Counted from the first letter of the stretch, positions 10,079 through 18,459 are shown. The stretch: DNA of 64,000 bases from Kribbella rubisoli (GCF_004217145.1 NZ_SHKR01000017.1:186001-250000), one strand, 5' to 3'. Program-made: numbers and translations. Notes: generated from the letters alone by a model not told the origin.

Positions 10079-10465
10079 CTACCGGCGGCTACCTCGCTCG
10101 CCCTTCTCCCGCGGCGGTTGTCTCGCCGCTCCGCGTCCGCCGGCCCGGCCCGACCTGTCCCCGGACTTCACGGCCCCTGCTGCGGGCGCGCTGCCCTCGG
10201 TCACTTCCTGCGGCGTCAGTTCCCGCGCTTCGCGCTTCGCCAGCTTCGGGTTGCGCAGTTGCTCGGCCGTGAGACCGGTGTCCTGCATGATGCTGCCCAT
10301 CGTTCCCTTGGCCACGTCCCGGTTGTGCACCGGCACGGTCGTACCGCGGCCGTCGGGGTGTTTCATGATGTGGTGGCTGCCCTCGACCCGGTCGACGTCG
10401 AAGCCCCAATTCTCCAGTGACGCGACGACATCCGCACCGCGCATCGCCGGGATCCTGCTGGCCAT
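10079..10465 (-). CDS. hicA: HicA-family toxin with basic C-terminal extension
   Basis: 128 residues. Residues 1-75 match HicA, a small double-stranded-RNA-binding-fold mRNA interferase: MRGADVVASLENWGFDVDRV, then GSHHIMKHPDGRGTTVPVHN with the catalytic-type His after Gly-Ser, then DVAKGTMGSIMQDTGLTAEQL. Ordinary HicA is 60-80 residues; here about 50 extra residues follow, rich in Ala, Gly, Arg and Lys. The ATG overlaps the TGA of the preceding hicB-like gene by one base (TGATG), so antitoxin is made first and the toxin is coupled to it. Three HicB-like genes lie upstream, which is unusual for one toxin. Confidence 0.85.
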   Translation of the reverse strand: MASRIPAMRGADVVASLENWGFDVDRVEGSHHIMKHPDGRGTTVPVHNRDVAKGTMGSIMQDTGLTAEQLRNPKLAKREARELTPQEVTEGSAPAAGAVKSGDRSGRAGGRGAARQPPREKGERGSRR

Positions 10466-10674
10466 CAAGGGCTTTCGACGGTGACGGTGATCAGGTTCGG
10501 GACTCCGAAGGCCTTGATCAGCCCGGCCAGTGCCTCCCTGAGGTCCTCGACAGCGGCCTCCGGTGTGTCGCCCTCGCCGTTCGCGCCGACGCCGTGACGC
10601 AGGAGCGCGTGCGCACACCAGACGCCGTCTTCGTCCTGCTCGATCGTGTACGGGACAGTGACCTCGTTCTTCAC
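10465..10674 (-). CDS. hicB: HicB-like antitoxin, copy 3 (next to hicA)
   Basis: 69-residue HicB-family protein: VTVPYTIEQDEDGVWCAHAL and GDTPEAAVEDLREALAGLI are the partial RNase-H-fold strands and the helix that bind HicA. It has no C-terminal DNA-binding domain, so any autoregulation would need another protein. GTG at 10674 is preferred because AGGAG lies six bases upstream; an in-frame TTG at 10680 overlaps the stop of copy 2 but has no spacing from that ribosome site. It is directly coupled to hicA and is the most likely cognate antitoxin. Confidence 0.8.
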   Translation of the reverse strand: MKNEVTVPYTIEQDEDGVWCAHALLRHGVGANGEGDTPEAAVEDLREALAGLIKAFGVPNLITVTVESP

Positions 10675-10676
10675 GG

Positions 10677-10901
10677 TCAACTCCTCTTTCCTGCGACGTC
10701 CTCGACGGCCACCGTCAACTGCTCGGGTACGCCGACCTCCTCGGCCAGAAGCACGATCGCTGCCTTCAGGTCCTCGATCGCCTCTTCCCGCGTCTCGCCC
10801 TGGCCGTTCGCGAACGCGTCAGGGGTCAATGCTGCCGCAGCGCACCAGTCACCGTTCTCGTCCTGTTCGACAGTGAAGGGGATCTGAAGCTCGCGCCGCA
10901 A
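10677..10901 (-). CDS. HicB-like protein, copy 2
   Basis: 74-residue HicB-family paralogue of its two neighbours: LQIPFTVEQDENGDWCAAAA, then GETREEAIEDLKAAIVLLAEE and a short C-terminal strand. It starts with TTG at 10899-10901, five bases after a strong AGGAGGA ribosome site, so expression is probably good despite the rare start. Its stop lies within a few bases of the copy 3 start. No separate toxin gene accompanies it. It may be a spare antitoxin, an antitoxin for a distant HicA, or a HicB-fold protein with another role. Confidence 0.75.
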   Translation of the reverse strand: MRRELQIPFTVEQDENGDWCAAAALTPDAFANGQGETREEAIEDLKAAIVLLAEEVGVPEQLTVAVEDVAGKRS

Positions 10902-10956
10902 CTTTTCCTCCTGGTTACTGAGTGTCGTCGCGATCGTAGGACTGGGGCGGGGTCAG

Positions 10957-11157
10957 TTACGGGAGGTCGACCACCAGTTGGTCGGGGATGCCGGATTCGG
11001 CTGTTGCCTGGGTTATTGAGGTGCGGAGGTCTTCGAGGGCTGCTTCGCGGGTTTCGCCTTCGCCCTGGAGGAAGATGTCGGGGGTGAGGGCGGCTTCGGC
11101 GAGCCAGGTGCCGTCTTCGTCTTGTTCTACGACGTACGGGACGTGGAGCTGGGGCAA
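10957..11157 (-). CDS. HicB-like protein, copy 1
   Basis: 66-residue HicB-family protein, the first of three in tandem: LHVPYVVEQDEDGTWLAEAA, then GEGETREAALEDLRTSITQA. It shares the VEQDE.G.W core and the GETRE.A.EDL helix with copies 2 and 3, so they arose by duplication. The start is TTG at 11155-11157, ten bases after the stop of the sunset-domain gene, which places the hic genes in the same transcription unit as the arf-like genes. A 55-base gap separates it from copy 2. No toxin lies between the copies. Confidence 0.75.
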   Translation of the reverse strand: MPQLHVPYVVEQDEDGTWLAEAALTPDIFLQGEGETREAALEDLRTSITQATAESGIPDQLVVDLP

Positions 11158-11166
11158 GGGGGATCC

Positions 11167-11730
11167 TCAGTCGCGGGGGTCGGCGGACTTGCGGGGGCGG
11201 CGGGTGTACTTGGCGAAACCGGCTCGCTCGGCATCGGCCTCGGTGCGGAACCAGACTTCAGGTTTGGTGCGCCCGTAGTACGGCGAATCCGGCGTGTGGA
11301 ACAGCATCGACTGGGCGTTCCCCTTGATCGTGAAGCCGTCCGGCGGCCCCTGATGCGGTACGGCGTCGGCCGAGCCCTCGCCGTACCGGCCGGGCAGTAC
11401 CTCTGCCGTCGTATGCGGCTCGGGCGCCGCCATGTCGACCTCGAACAGCGTCGGCTCGGCCTCCATCACCCGGGAGAACACGGGCTGCGGCGCCTCCCGA
11501 ACAGGAGCCTCCGGCACTGCAGCCGCGGCCTGCGGTGGGGGAGCGGCCTGCGCTGGGGAAGCGGCCTGCGGTGCGACGGCGGCTCCGACGAGCACGGGTT
11601 CTTCCGCCGGCGGCTCGTCCGCGAGTGCAGGGGCGGGGCGGCGGCGGTCGAGCAGGATCCACGTGATCGCTGCGCCGAGGAAGAAGGCGAGCATCGACCA
11701 CAGCCAGTTGTGGCGTAGCAGCCAGCTCAT
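11167..11730 (-). CDS. membrane-anchored sunset-domain protein (ArfC-like position)
   Basis: 187 residues: an N-terminal membrane helix (MSWLLRHNWLWSMLAFFLGA onward), a long Ala/Pro-rich linker (about 30-105) and a C-terminal domain GFTIKGNAQSML, PDSPYYGRTKPEVWF, DAERAGFAKY. That last block is the sunset-type domain often found at protein C-termini in actinobacteria, where nucleic-acid or cell-wall roles have been guessed; its function is unknown. ATG at 11728-11730 overlaps the stop of the 35-residue gene by four bases. It is third in an operon ordered like mycobacterial arfA-arfB-arfC, and topology puts the linker and domain either outside or inside the membrane; the RRR after the helix favours inside. 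Confidence 0.8.
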   Translation of the reverse strand: MSWLLRHNWLWSMLAFFLGAAITWILLDRRRPAPALADEPPAEEPVLVGAAVAPQAASPAQAAPPPQAAAAVPEAPVREAPQPVFSRVMEAEPTLFEVDMAAPEPHTTAEVLPGRYGEGSADAVPHQGPPDGFTIKGNAQSMLFHTPDSPYYGRTKPEVWFRTEADAERAGFAKYTRRPRKSADPRD

Positions 11731-11834
11731 CCGCGCGCCTCCCTCACCAGTCGGTGTACGAGCCACGCGGCCGCGCTGCCCAGGACGAAGGCGACCAGTA
11801 GCAGGATCCAGGTCTCGGCGATCAGCCAACTCAT
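11727..11834 (-). CDS. 35-residue single-span membrane peptide (ArfB-like position)
   Basis: Very small gene read directly from the DNA: MSWLIAETWILLLVAFVLGS, then AAAWLVHRLVREARG. It is one hydrophobic helix with a basic end. Evidence that it is real: it starts with ATG immediately after the TGA of the BON-OmpA gene (TGAATG), its own stop overlaps the ATG of the next gene by four bases, and it opens with the same MSWL motif as that next protein. Mycobacterial arfB is likewise a short single-span membrane protein between arfA and arfC. Confidence 0.75.
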   Translation of the reverse strand: MSWLIAETWILLLVAFVLGSAAAWLVHRLVREARG

Positions 11835-12929
11835 TCAGTTCCCCTGCACTACTCGAAGCTCGGCCCGGCGGTTCGCGATCCGCCCGGCGCCGGTGGCGTT
11901 GGAAGCGATCGGGAAGGCCTGCCCGTACCCGTGCGCGAGGATGCGATCCGCGTTCACCCCGAGCCGCACCAGCTCCGCCTTCACCGCGGCGGCGCGACGC
12001 TCGGACAACGGCAGGCTGGTCGCCGGCGAACCCAGGTCGTCGGTATGACCCGCCACCTCGACCCGCACCGTCGTACACGTCTTCAGTACTGCGGCAGCCC
12101 GCGCGACGGACGGCTTCGACGCGTCGTTCACGATCGACGTACCGGACAGGAAGTTGATCTTGTACTGCCGGCTGAACTCGGCTAGCCGGGTCTGGAACGT
12201 GCGGCACGGCTCGGTCAGCGCGGTCTTCGGCGGCGTCGGCAGCTGCAGCTGATCGGCAAGAACCGCACCGGGCACCGCCTTCGCAGCGGCCCGTCCGACA
12301 GTCGCCTTGGTCGCCTGGTCCGGCACCTCGCCCGACAGCGTGACGGTGTCCCCGTCGTACCGCACGGAGGCGTCGCCTGTCCCGATCGCGAGCGCCCGCA
12401 GCAGCGCGGACAGCGGCGCGGCGTCGGCGAGCCCATTGGCCGGATCGATCGTCGTACGGTCGTCGTACTGACGGTCCGGGCCGAGCAACTGCTCAACCTC
12501 GGCGGAGATCGCGTCCTTGACGGCCTGGCTCCGCACCGGCGCCTGCACCCGGATCGACCGATCCGTCCGCCCGACCTCGAATGCCGGTACGCCGGACTCC
12601 TCGGCCGGCGCACTCGTAGAAGTCGGAGTAGGCGTCGGCGTGGACCCGCCCTCGATCCGTACCGAGCGAACCCCTTCGACCCCGGTGGCGATCTCCTGAA
12701 CCTGCGCCGGATCCGCGTCACCGGACACGACGATCTTCGCGTCCCGGCCGTCGAAATCGACCGACGCGTTCTCGATCCCGCGGGCCTTCAACGCGGCTAC
12801 CGTACGGTCACGCAGATCGTCCTCGGTGGTGCCGGCCTTGGCGGGAATCAGCACAGCCGTCAGCAGTACAGGTACTGCGAGGGCCGCGAGCAACCAGATG
12901 ATTAGCGGCCGCCGAACCAGACCGGGCAC
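11835..12929 (-). CDS. BON-domain and OmpA-domain membrane protein (ArfA/OmpATb-like)
   Basis: 364 residues. A membrane helix lies at about 9-28 (PLIIWLLAALAVPVLLTAVL), then a BON-type domain (about 35-85, VVSGDADPAQVQEIATGVEG), a Pro/Thr-rich linker, a second BON-like repeat (about 115-215), and an OmpA C-terminal peptidoglycan-binding domain (about 245-362) with GHTDDLGSP and NRRAELRVV, which keep the Asp and Arg used to bind diaminopimelate. This is the architecture of mycobacterial ArfA. Start GTG at 12929 is chosen because GGAGGA lies just upstream and the membrane helix follows at once; the frame is open further upstream. It heads a tight operon with two small membrane proteins. Confidence 0.9.
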   Translation of the reverse strand: MPGLVRRPLIIWLLAALAVPVLLTAVLIPAKAGTTEDDLRDRTVAALKARGIENASVDFDGRDAKIVVSGDADPAQVQEIATGVEGVRSVRIEGGSTPTPTPTSTSAPAEESGVPAFEVGRTDRSIRVQAPVRSQAVKDAISAEVEQLLGPDRQYDDRTTIDPANGLADAAPLSALLRALAIGTGDASVRYDGDTVTLSGEVPDQATKATVGRAAAKAVPGAVLADQLQLPTPPKTALTEPCRTFQTRLAEFSRQYKINFLSGTSIVNDASKPSVARAAAVLKTCTTVRVEVAGHTDDLGSPATSLPLSERRAAAVKAELVRLGVNADRILAHGYGQAFPIASNATGAGRIANRRAELRVVQGN

Positions 12930-13093
12930 TGTTCCTCCGTGGATGCGGTCAGAGTGGCCGTGCGCGAGGAGACTACTCCGCATCGCCCCGGCTCTGCACA
13001 CTCCACGGTGGAGCGTCGCAGATTTTCCTTCTGCAGAAGCTGTCCTGTCTCGGACAGGACGCATATGTGCCAGCTCGGTGCGCAAGGAATCCC

Positions 13094-13124
13094 TTGACTT
13101 AGTTTGCGCCGTGAACCGTACTTA
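13094..13124 (+). promoter_or_regulatory. candidate promoter of the first winged-helix regulator
   Basis: TTGACT (13094-13099) and TACTTA (13119-13124) lie upstream of the GTG start at 13156 in a comparatively AT-rich patch. The 19-base spacer is longer than ideal, so this is a weak candidate based only on sequence resemblance. Confidence 0.3.
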
Positions 13125-13155
13125 TGGCGGGCCAGTCGACTGGGAGGGGCTTGCT

Positions 13156-13686
13156 GTGACGTCGATGGAGAGGTCGTCCGATTCGTCACTGATTATCGGC
13201 GTGGCCGCGTCCACGGCCGAACGAGTACACCTGGCTCGCCTGCTCGGCGAAGCCGACGCACTGCTCCTGGTCTCGAGCGCGGACCAGGCCCGCGCGTTCC
13301 TGGAGCTGACCGGAGTCACGATCGCGCCGAGCTCGGCGGTGATGGCTCCGAGCGTGGCACCGGTCGCCAAGCCGATCAGAGCGGTACCGGAGCCGGTCGC
13401 CGAACTGCGCCTGGACGTCGACCGCCGCGTGGTCCGCTGGAAGGACCGCGAGATGCCGCTGACCCGGCTGGAGCACGACTTCCTGCACTGCCTGGTGACA
13501 GAGCCCGGCCGGGTCTGGACGTACCAGCGTCTGCACCACGCCGTCTGGGGCAACGAGCACCTCGGCCACGGCTCGCACATCCACTCGGTCGTCAAACGCT
13601 TGCGCCAGAAGCTCGCGAACCTCGGCGCCACCGTCACCATCCACGCGGTCCGCGGCGTCGGCTTCCACCTCCTCCCCACTGCTTGA
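13156..13686 (+). CDS. OmpR/PhoB-type winged-helix regulator with reduced receiver domain, copy A
   Basis: 176 residues. The C-terminal half (about 80-176) is a trans_reg_C winged helix: LDVDRRVVRWKDREMPLTRL, LEHDFLHCLVTEPGRVWTY, HSVVKRLRQKLANLG and GVGFHLL. The N-terminus (LIIGVAASTAERVHLARLLG, then ALLLVSSADQARAFLEL) resembles only the first strands and helices of a receiver domain and lacks its phospho-acceptor region, so it is unlikely to be phosphorylated. A close paralogue lies at 18460-19056; both flank the subtilase gene. The GTG at 13156 has GGGAGGGG upstream. It converges on the protease gene, with a strong hairpin between them. Confidence 0.85.
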   Translation: MTSMERSSDSSLIIGVAASTAERVHLARLLGEADALLLVSSADQARAFLELTGVTIAPSSAVMAPSVAPVAKPIRAVPEPVAELRLDVDRRVVRWKDREMPLTRLEHDFLHCLVTEPGRVWTYQRLHHAVWGNEHLGHGSHIHSVVKRLRQKLANLGATVTIHAVRGVGFHLLPTA

Positions 13687-13736
13687 CGGTTTCCGGAAGC
13701 TCTTCGCCACCGGGTGACCAGAAAGTTCCGCAAAGG

Positions 13737-13772
13737 GCGCGGCCCCCGGACCGGGTGGTCCGGGGGCCGCGC
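13737..13772. terminator. 16-bp perfect hairpin between convergent genes
   Basis: Left arm 13737-13752 (GCGCGGCCCCCGGACC), loop GGGT, right arm 13757-13772. The stem is perfect and almost pure GC. It lies between the regulator stop (13686) and the protease stop (13787), so it can serve both strands. There is no clear T-run, as is common in actinobacteria. Confidence 0.85.
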
Positions 13773-13786
13773 GCTTTACTGCTTGG

Positions 13787-16700
13787 TTACTTGATCGACT
13801 TCAGTGCGAAGTTCTCGGTGACCGGCGTGCCGGCTACCAACTTCGTGGTGCGGGTTTGTGGCTTGTAGCCGTCCTTGGCGGCGATCAGGGTGAGCGGGTT
13901 GTTGCGACGGTCGAGCCAGTAGGCGTACTGACCGTCCTTGTCGGTGATGAAGGTGTACGACTGCGCCCACGAGTCCACCTCGACGATCGCACCCGGGAGG
14001 GCGGCGGTGGCGCCGGACGAGCTGACGCCCGTGACGGTGCCCAGCAGCTTGCTCCAGGTGTTCGGCGGGGTGACGTTCATCGTCACGCCGACCGCTGCGA
14101 CGTTGTACGGGGTGTTCTCGCCGATCGTCACGGCGCCGCTGTAGGCGCCGGGCTGGTCGACGTTCGCGGTGAGCGTGACCTTGACGGTCGTCGACTGTCC
14201 CGGGGCCAGCGTGGCCTCGGTCTTGTCGAGCGACATCCAGCTCACGTCCGCCGACGACTCGGAGCAGTCCTCGAGACCCGGCAGGGCCTCGCTGTCCGCG
14301 GTGGCGTTGAAGCTGCCGGACGAGCCACCGATCTTGTAGAAGCCACACGCCGCACCACCGCGGTACCGCGGCAGGTTGGCGTTCGGCAGCGCGGTCCAGC
14401 TGTCCGACGCCGGGTCGTAGGAGAACCCTGCGTTGGTCACCGCACCGGCCTGGACACCGCCGACGACGAGCAGCTTGCCACCGGCGACGGCGTACGACGC
14501 CGCCCAGTGGTCGGCCGGAGCGTCCGCGATCGCGGTCCAGGAGTCTGCTCCCGGGTCGTAGACGTACGCCGACTTCAGCGAGTTCGTGCCGTCGTTACCG
14601 CCGGCGCAGTACAGCTTGCCGTCGATGGCGCCGCAGGATGCGAACGCGACCGACTGCGGGTAGTTCGCCAGCGTCTCCCAGGTGTTACTGCCCGCGTCGT
14701 AGCGGACCACCGTGTTGCTCATCGGCAGACAGCCGGACGTGGTGCACCCGCCGACGGCGTACAGCTTGCCGTCGAGCACGGCCTGACCGGCAGCAGCGCG
14801 CGGAGCCGGGTTGGCCGCGACCGGGGTCCAGGCGTTGGCGGCCGGGTCGTAGGACCAGGTCTCCGGAGCCGGTCCGGCGTCCGCCCACCCGGAGCTGACG
14901 ATGATCTTGCCACCGACGACACCGACGGTGACGGCGTTGCGAGCACCCGGCAGCGGGGCGATCGCGGTCCAGGCGAGCGTCGCCGGGTCGTACACGTAGT
15001 TGTTCGCCGTCGACGCACTACCGTTGCCACCGGCAATCGAGTAGACCTTGCCGTCGAGGTTGACCACCCGGTTGTCCATCACGGTCGCGGGGTAGTCGGC
15101 GATGTCGGCCCACGGAGCCGCCTGCGGCTTCGCGGCGACCGGCGCGGCGCCGGTCTTGCCCGACAGCATCCGGGCGAACGAGGTGTTCACGGCGAGCCGC
15201 TGCAGCGGTGCGCCGGTCCCGCTCTCCACCTGTGCCTTGCTGGTCTTGGTGCCGTTCGCGTTCTCCAGGACGAAGCCGCTGTCCTTCTCACCGAACTTCA
15301 CGTCGACCGGTGCGCCACCGGTGTTGGTGACCTTGAACGACTTGGTCACGGTGCCGGTCGGCAGCTTCAGGTTGCCGGTGATGCCGGTCGGTGTGACCGC
15401 CAGCTGTCCGGCCTTCAGCGTGTAGTCGGCCGTGGTGGTCCAGTCGGCCTCGACCGGAACGGTCGCGGTCGAGCTGACGTAGTTGCCGGCCTTGGCGGTG
15501 AAGCCCTGGTCGCCGTCCACCGACGAGTACAGCCAGTAGAAGCCGTCGTTCAGACCGGTGTCCTCGGGCGTTGCCACGGTGGTCGCGCTCTCGGACGAGC
15601 CGTCACGGGTGACGACCGCGCCGTTCACGAAACCGTTCGTGTTGGCGTCCTTGACGTTGCCGACGACGAGACCACCGCCGGTCGGCTCACAGGTGATCTG
15701 GCTGCCGATCAGCACGCTGTCGACCTCCCACCACCATTCGTACGACGCGTCGTAGTAGTGGAAGCGAACCTGTACGGCGGACTTGCCGGCTGCCTGCGGG
15801 ATCGCGATCTCCTGGACGCCACGGGCGTCATTGACCTGCGTCAGAACGTTGGCCCAGGTGGCGCCGCCGTCGATCGACAGGTCGACATCGGCCTTCTCGC
15901 CGCCGAGCCAGTTGAGGTCCTGGTTGAACCGGATCACCGGAGCGGTGACCGAGCTCAGGTCCACGACCGGGCTGACCAGTGACGTGTCCTGCGAACCGCC
16001 GGGGCCGTAGTGGTCGCTGTCGATGACCGCGAAGCCGCCGTTGCCGCCGGACAGGTTCGTCCGGTTGCCCGGGTCGTTGAACTGCCAGACCTGGCCGTTG
16101 CCCTTGTTGTCGACCAGGTTCCAGCCGCTCGGCGTCGTACCCGAGTCGAAGGTCTGGTAGACGCCGTCCGAGCCGTACTTGTAGCCCGGCGCGGTGGTGC
16201 AGGAGTCAGCGGTGACCGGAACCGAGATGTTCTTGGTCAGGTTGCCGCTGCCGACCGTGATCGGCTGGCTGACGGTCTGGTAGCCCGGGTACTTCGCCTC
16301 GACCTTGAGCGAGTACGCCGCACCGGACGGGACCTTCAGGCTGTAGCGGCCGTTGCTCGGGGTCGTGTAGTCGAACACGCCGCCCGGGCCCTCCACCGAC
16401 ACCTTCGCGTACAGCGGCCAGCCGTGGCCGGAGCCGTCCGTGACGGTGCCACCGACACTCACCTGCGGAGTGCTCTCCAGGGCGAAGTTCTTGGTGGTGG
16501 TCTGACCGGTGGTGATGGTGGCCGTGGCGGTCTGGGTCTTGTACCCGAACGACGCGACCGTGAGCGTGTAGTCGCCGGCCGGAAGGACCGACGAGAACGT
16601 GCCGTTGCTGCTGGTGGTCAGCGACTTGTCGGCCTGACCGTCCTGGTGCACCGTCACGCTGGCGCCGGCGAGAGCGGCACCACCGGTGGCGGCGGTGACC

Positions 16701-18199
16701 GTGCCGGACAGCGTGCCGGTGTCGCCGATCGGGGCAGCGTTCAGCAGCGCGAGCGCGTCGAGGCGACCCTGACCGAAGACGTTGTTGTTCGCGTCGGTGC
16801 CACCGCACTGGCTGTTCGGGGCGTCGATCGCGGTCTGGTTCAGCAGCGCGCGCGTGGCTGCCACGTCACCCTTCAGGGACGGCGACGCGGACCACAGCAG
16901 GGCCACGGTGGCCGTGAGGTGTGGTGTCGCCATCGACGTACCGTTGAATGCGCCGTAGGTGTTACCCGGCAGGCTGGACCGGACGTTGACACCGGGAGCC
17001 GAGATGTTCGGCTTGATGGTGCCGTCCTGGCCGACCCCGCGACCGGAGAACGACGCGATGTTGTTGTTGATGTCGTAGGCGCCGGCCGAGTAGTTGCTGG
17101 TCAGGCTGCCCGGCGAACCGGAGGTGTTGCAGCCGCCCTCACCACTGTTGCCGTTGGCGAACGCACCGAAGATCCCGGACGCGGTCCAGGCCAGGGTGAT
17201 GTCCTCCATGAACGGGTCGTTCGACGGCAGGGTCGAGCCCCACGAGTTGTTGATGACGTTCGGCCGCTTGCTCGCGTCCGGGTTCTGCCCGGCGAGGTCG
17301 GTCGGCTCGAGCATCCACTGGCCGGACGAGATCAGCGCGGCGTCGCTCGGGCAGCAGCCGTTCGCGGCGATCCACTTCACGCCCGGGGCGACACCGATCT
17401 GGTTGCCCGCGCCGTCGTCGCCGACCATGGTGCCCATCGTGTGGGTGCCGTGGCCGTTGCCGTCGGACGGTGCGTTCGGCGAGGTGCCGGCCGCGTCGAA
17501 CCAGTTGTAGTTGTGGTTGAAGGTGCCGTCGCCGTTGTTGCCGCGGTACTGGTTCACCAGCGCCGGGTGGTCGTACTGCACCCCGGTGTCGATGCTGGCG
17601 ACGACGATGCCCTCACCCTTGTCGCCGTACTGCGACCAGACCTGGTTCGCCTTGATGTTCGCGACGCCCCACTCGACGGCCTGGATCGCCTTCTCCTGCT
17701 GGCCCGGCGTGACCTTCGGTACCTCGATCTGGACGGGGGCGTACAGGCCCTCGACCTCGTTGTGGGCGGCCAGGTTCTCGGCCAGCGCCAGCGATCCGCT
17801 CTCGATCCGGATCGCGTTGGTACCCCAGAACGCCTGGTACTTCACGTGCTGCGCGTCCAGTTCGGCGCGGATCGACGCCTGGCTGTCCGCGGCGGCCTTC
17901 TTCAGCGCGGCGGCCACGGCCGTGCCGCGCTCGTTCCAGTTGGTGATCTTGCTGGCGGCGGTCAGGTCGGCCTTCGCACCGAAACGGACCCAGTAGTCCG
18001 TTGCGGACTTGGCGTCCTTCCCGTCCAGCTTCGCCATCAGTTCCGGCTTGATCTTGGCGGCGGGCGATGGCGTGGCTTCCGGTTTGGTCGGTGGCGACGC
18101 TTGGGCCTGGCCGGCGGCGGCCATCCCGGTCGCTACGACGGCCAGCGCCGCCAGGGTGCTCACCACGGATCTGGTGAGTCCCTTTCGTGGTTGTGACAT
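13787..18199 (-). CDS. secreted multidomain subtilisin-like (S8) serine protease with Kelch-type propeller
   Basis: 1,470 residues, exported. The signal peptide is the first ~34 residues (basic start, hydrophobic VVSTLAALAVVATGMAAAG, cleavage after AQA). The S8 catalytic triad is Asp204 (IDTGVQYDH), His250 (GNGHGTHT) and Ser422 (NGTSMATPH). After it come carboxypeptidase-regulatory/FlgD-like beta modules (about 495-660), a jelly-roll-like region, further beta domains, then five or six Kelch-type repeats (about 1060-1330: KVYSIAGGNG, KLYAVGGC, KLYCAGGN, KLLVVGGV) and a final beta module. Extracellular protein turnover or surface attachment is likely. Two paralogous winged-helix regulators flank it. 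No membrane anchor or sorting signal is seen at the C-terminus. Confidence 0.95.
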   Translation of the reverse strand: MSQPRKGLTRSVVSTLAALAVVATGMAAAGQAQASPPTKPEATPSPAAKIKPELMAKLDGKDAKSATDYWVRFGAKADLTAASKITNWNERGTAVAAALKKAAADSQASIRAELDAQHVKYQAFWGTNAIRIESGSLALAENLAAHNEVEGLYAPVQIEVPKVTPGQQEKAIQAVEWGVANIKANQVWSQYGDKGEGIVVASIDTGVQYDHPALVNQYRGNNGDGTFNHNYNWFDAAGTSPNAPSDGNGHGTHTMGTMVGDDGAGNQIGVAPGVKWIAANGCCPSDAALISSGQWMLEPTDLAGQNPDASKRPNVINNSWGSTLPSNDPFMEDITLAWTASGIFGAFANGNSGEGGCNTSGSPGSLTSNYSAGAYDINNNIASFSGRGVGQDGTIKPNISAPGVNVRSSLPGNTYGAFNGTSMATPHLTATVALLWSASPSLKGDVAATRALLNQTAIDAPNSQCGGTDANNNVFGQGRLDALALLNAAPIGDTGTLSGTVTAATGGAALAGASVTVHQDGQADKSLTTSSNGTFSSVLPAGDYTLTVASFGYKTQTATATITTGQTTTKNFALESTPQVSVGGTVTDGSGHGWPLYAKVSVEGPGGVFDYTTPSNGRYSLKVPSGAAYSLKVEAKYPGYQTVSQPITVGSGNLTKNISVPVTADSCTTAPGYKYGSDGVYQTFDSGTTPSGWNLVDNKGNGQVWQFNDPGNRTNLSGGNGGFAVIDSDHYGPGGSQDTSLVSPVVDLSSVTAPVIRFNQDLNWLGGEKADVDLSIDGGATWANVLTQVNDARGVQEIAIPQAAGKSAVQVRFHYYDASYEWWWEVDSVLIGSQITCEPTGGGLVVGNVKDANTNGFVNGAVVTRDGSSESATTVATPEDTGLNDGFYWLYSSVDGDQGFTAKAGNYVSSTATVPVEADWTTTADYTLKAGQLAVTPTGITGNLKLPTGTVTKSFKVTNTGGAPVDVKFGEKDSGFVLENANGTKTSKAQVESGTGAPLQRLAVNTSFARMLSGKTGAAPVAAKPQAAPWADIADYPATVMDNRVVNLDGKVYSIAGGNGSASTANNYVYDPATLAWTAIAPLPGARNAVTVGVVGGKIIVSSGWADAGPAPETWSYDPAANAWTPVAANPAPRAAAGQAVLDGKLYAVGGCTTSGCLPMSNTVVRYDAGSNTWETLANYPQSVAFASCGAIDGKLYCAGGNDGTNSLKSAYVYDPGADSWTAIADAPADHWAASYAVAGGKLLVVGGVQAGAVTNAGFSYDPASDSWTALPNANLPRYRGGAACGFYKIGGSSGSFNATADSEALPGLEDCSESSADVSWMSLDKTEATLAPGQSTTVKVTLTANVDQPGAYSGAVTIGENTPYNVAAVGVTMNVTPPNTWSKLLGTVTGVSSSGATAALPGAIVEVDSWAQSYTFITDKDGQYAYWLDRRNNPLTLIAAKDGYKPQTRTTKLVAGTPVTENFALKSIK

Positions 18200-18321
18200 C
18201 TCTGCAGCCCCTCACTTGAACGACCCCGAGCTCGACTCCCCCGAGTCATTTGCTGCAGGAGGGCGTGAAGACGCTCCGTGCCCCCCAGGTTGCGGCATGT
18301 GACACCGCAAGCTTGACGTGG

Positions 18322-18351
18322 AATCTATGTGTCAGAACAACGTGGTAACAA
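18322..18351 (-). promoter_or_regulatory. candidate promoter of the S8 protease gene
   Basis: Reading the minus strand, TTGTTA (18351-18346) is followed after 18 bases by TAGATT (18327-18322). Both match sigma-70-type hexamers reasonably and lie about 120 bases before the protease start, in the least GC-rich part of the gap. Copies of GTGACA/GTGTCA nearby (about 18299, 18331, 18370) could be regulator half-sites. Confidence 0.4.
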
Positions 18352-18459
18352 GCACACCTCGTGAGCAAGATGTGACTAGCTGTCGTGCGAATCGAGGCAA
18401 CCTGGGCAAAGGCTGGCAATTCGTTGACGATCTGAGGCAGCCCTTGACATCGTGATCAG

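Noticed and set aside
12930..13085. Extended N-terminus for the BON-OmpA protein up to 13085
   Set aside because: The extension covers the divergent promoter region, lacks homology, and the GTG at 12929 has a good ribosome site directly before the membrane helix.
13856..18196. Two long plus-strand frames antisense to the S8 protease
   Set aside because: Their products are Arg/Val/Gly-rich and featureless; the minus-strand protease has signal peptide and catalytic triad.
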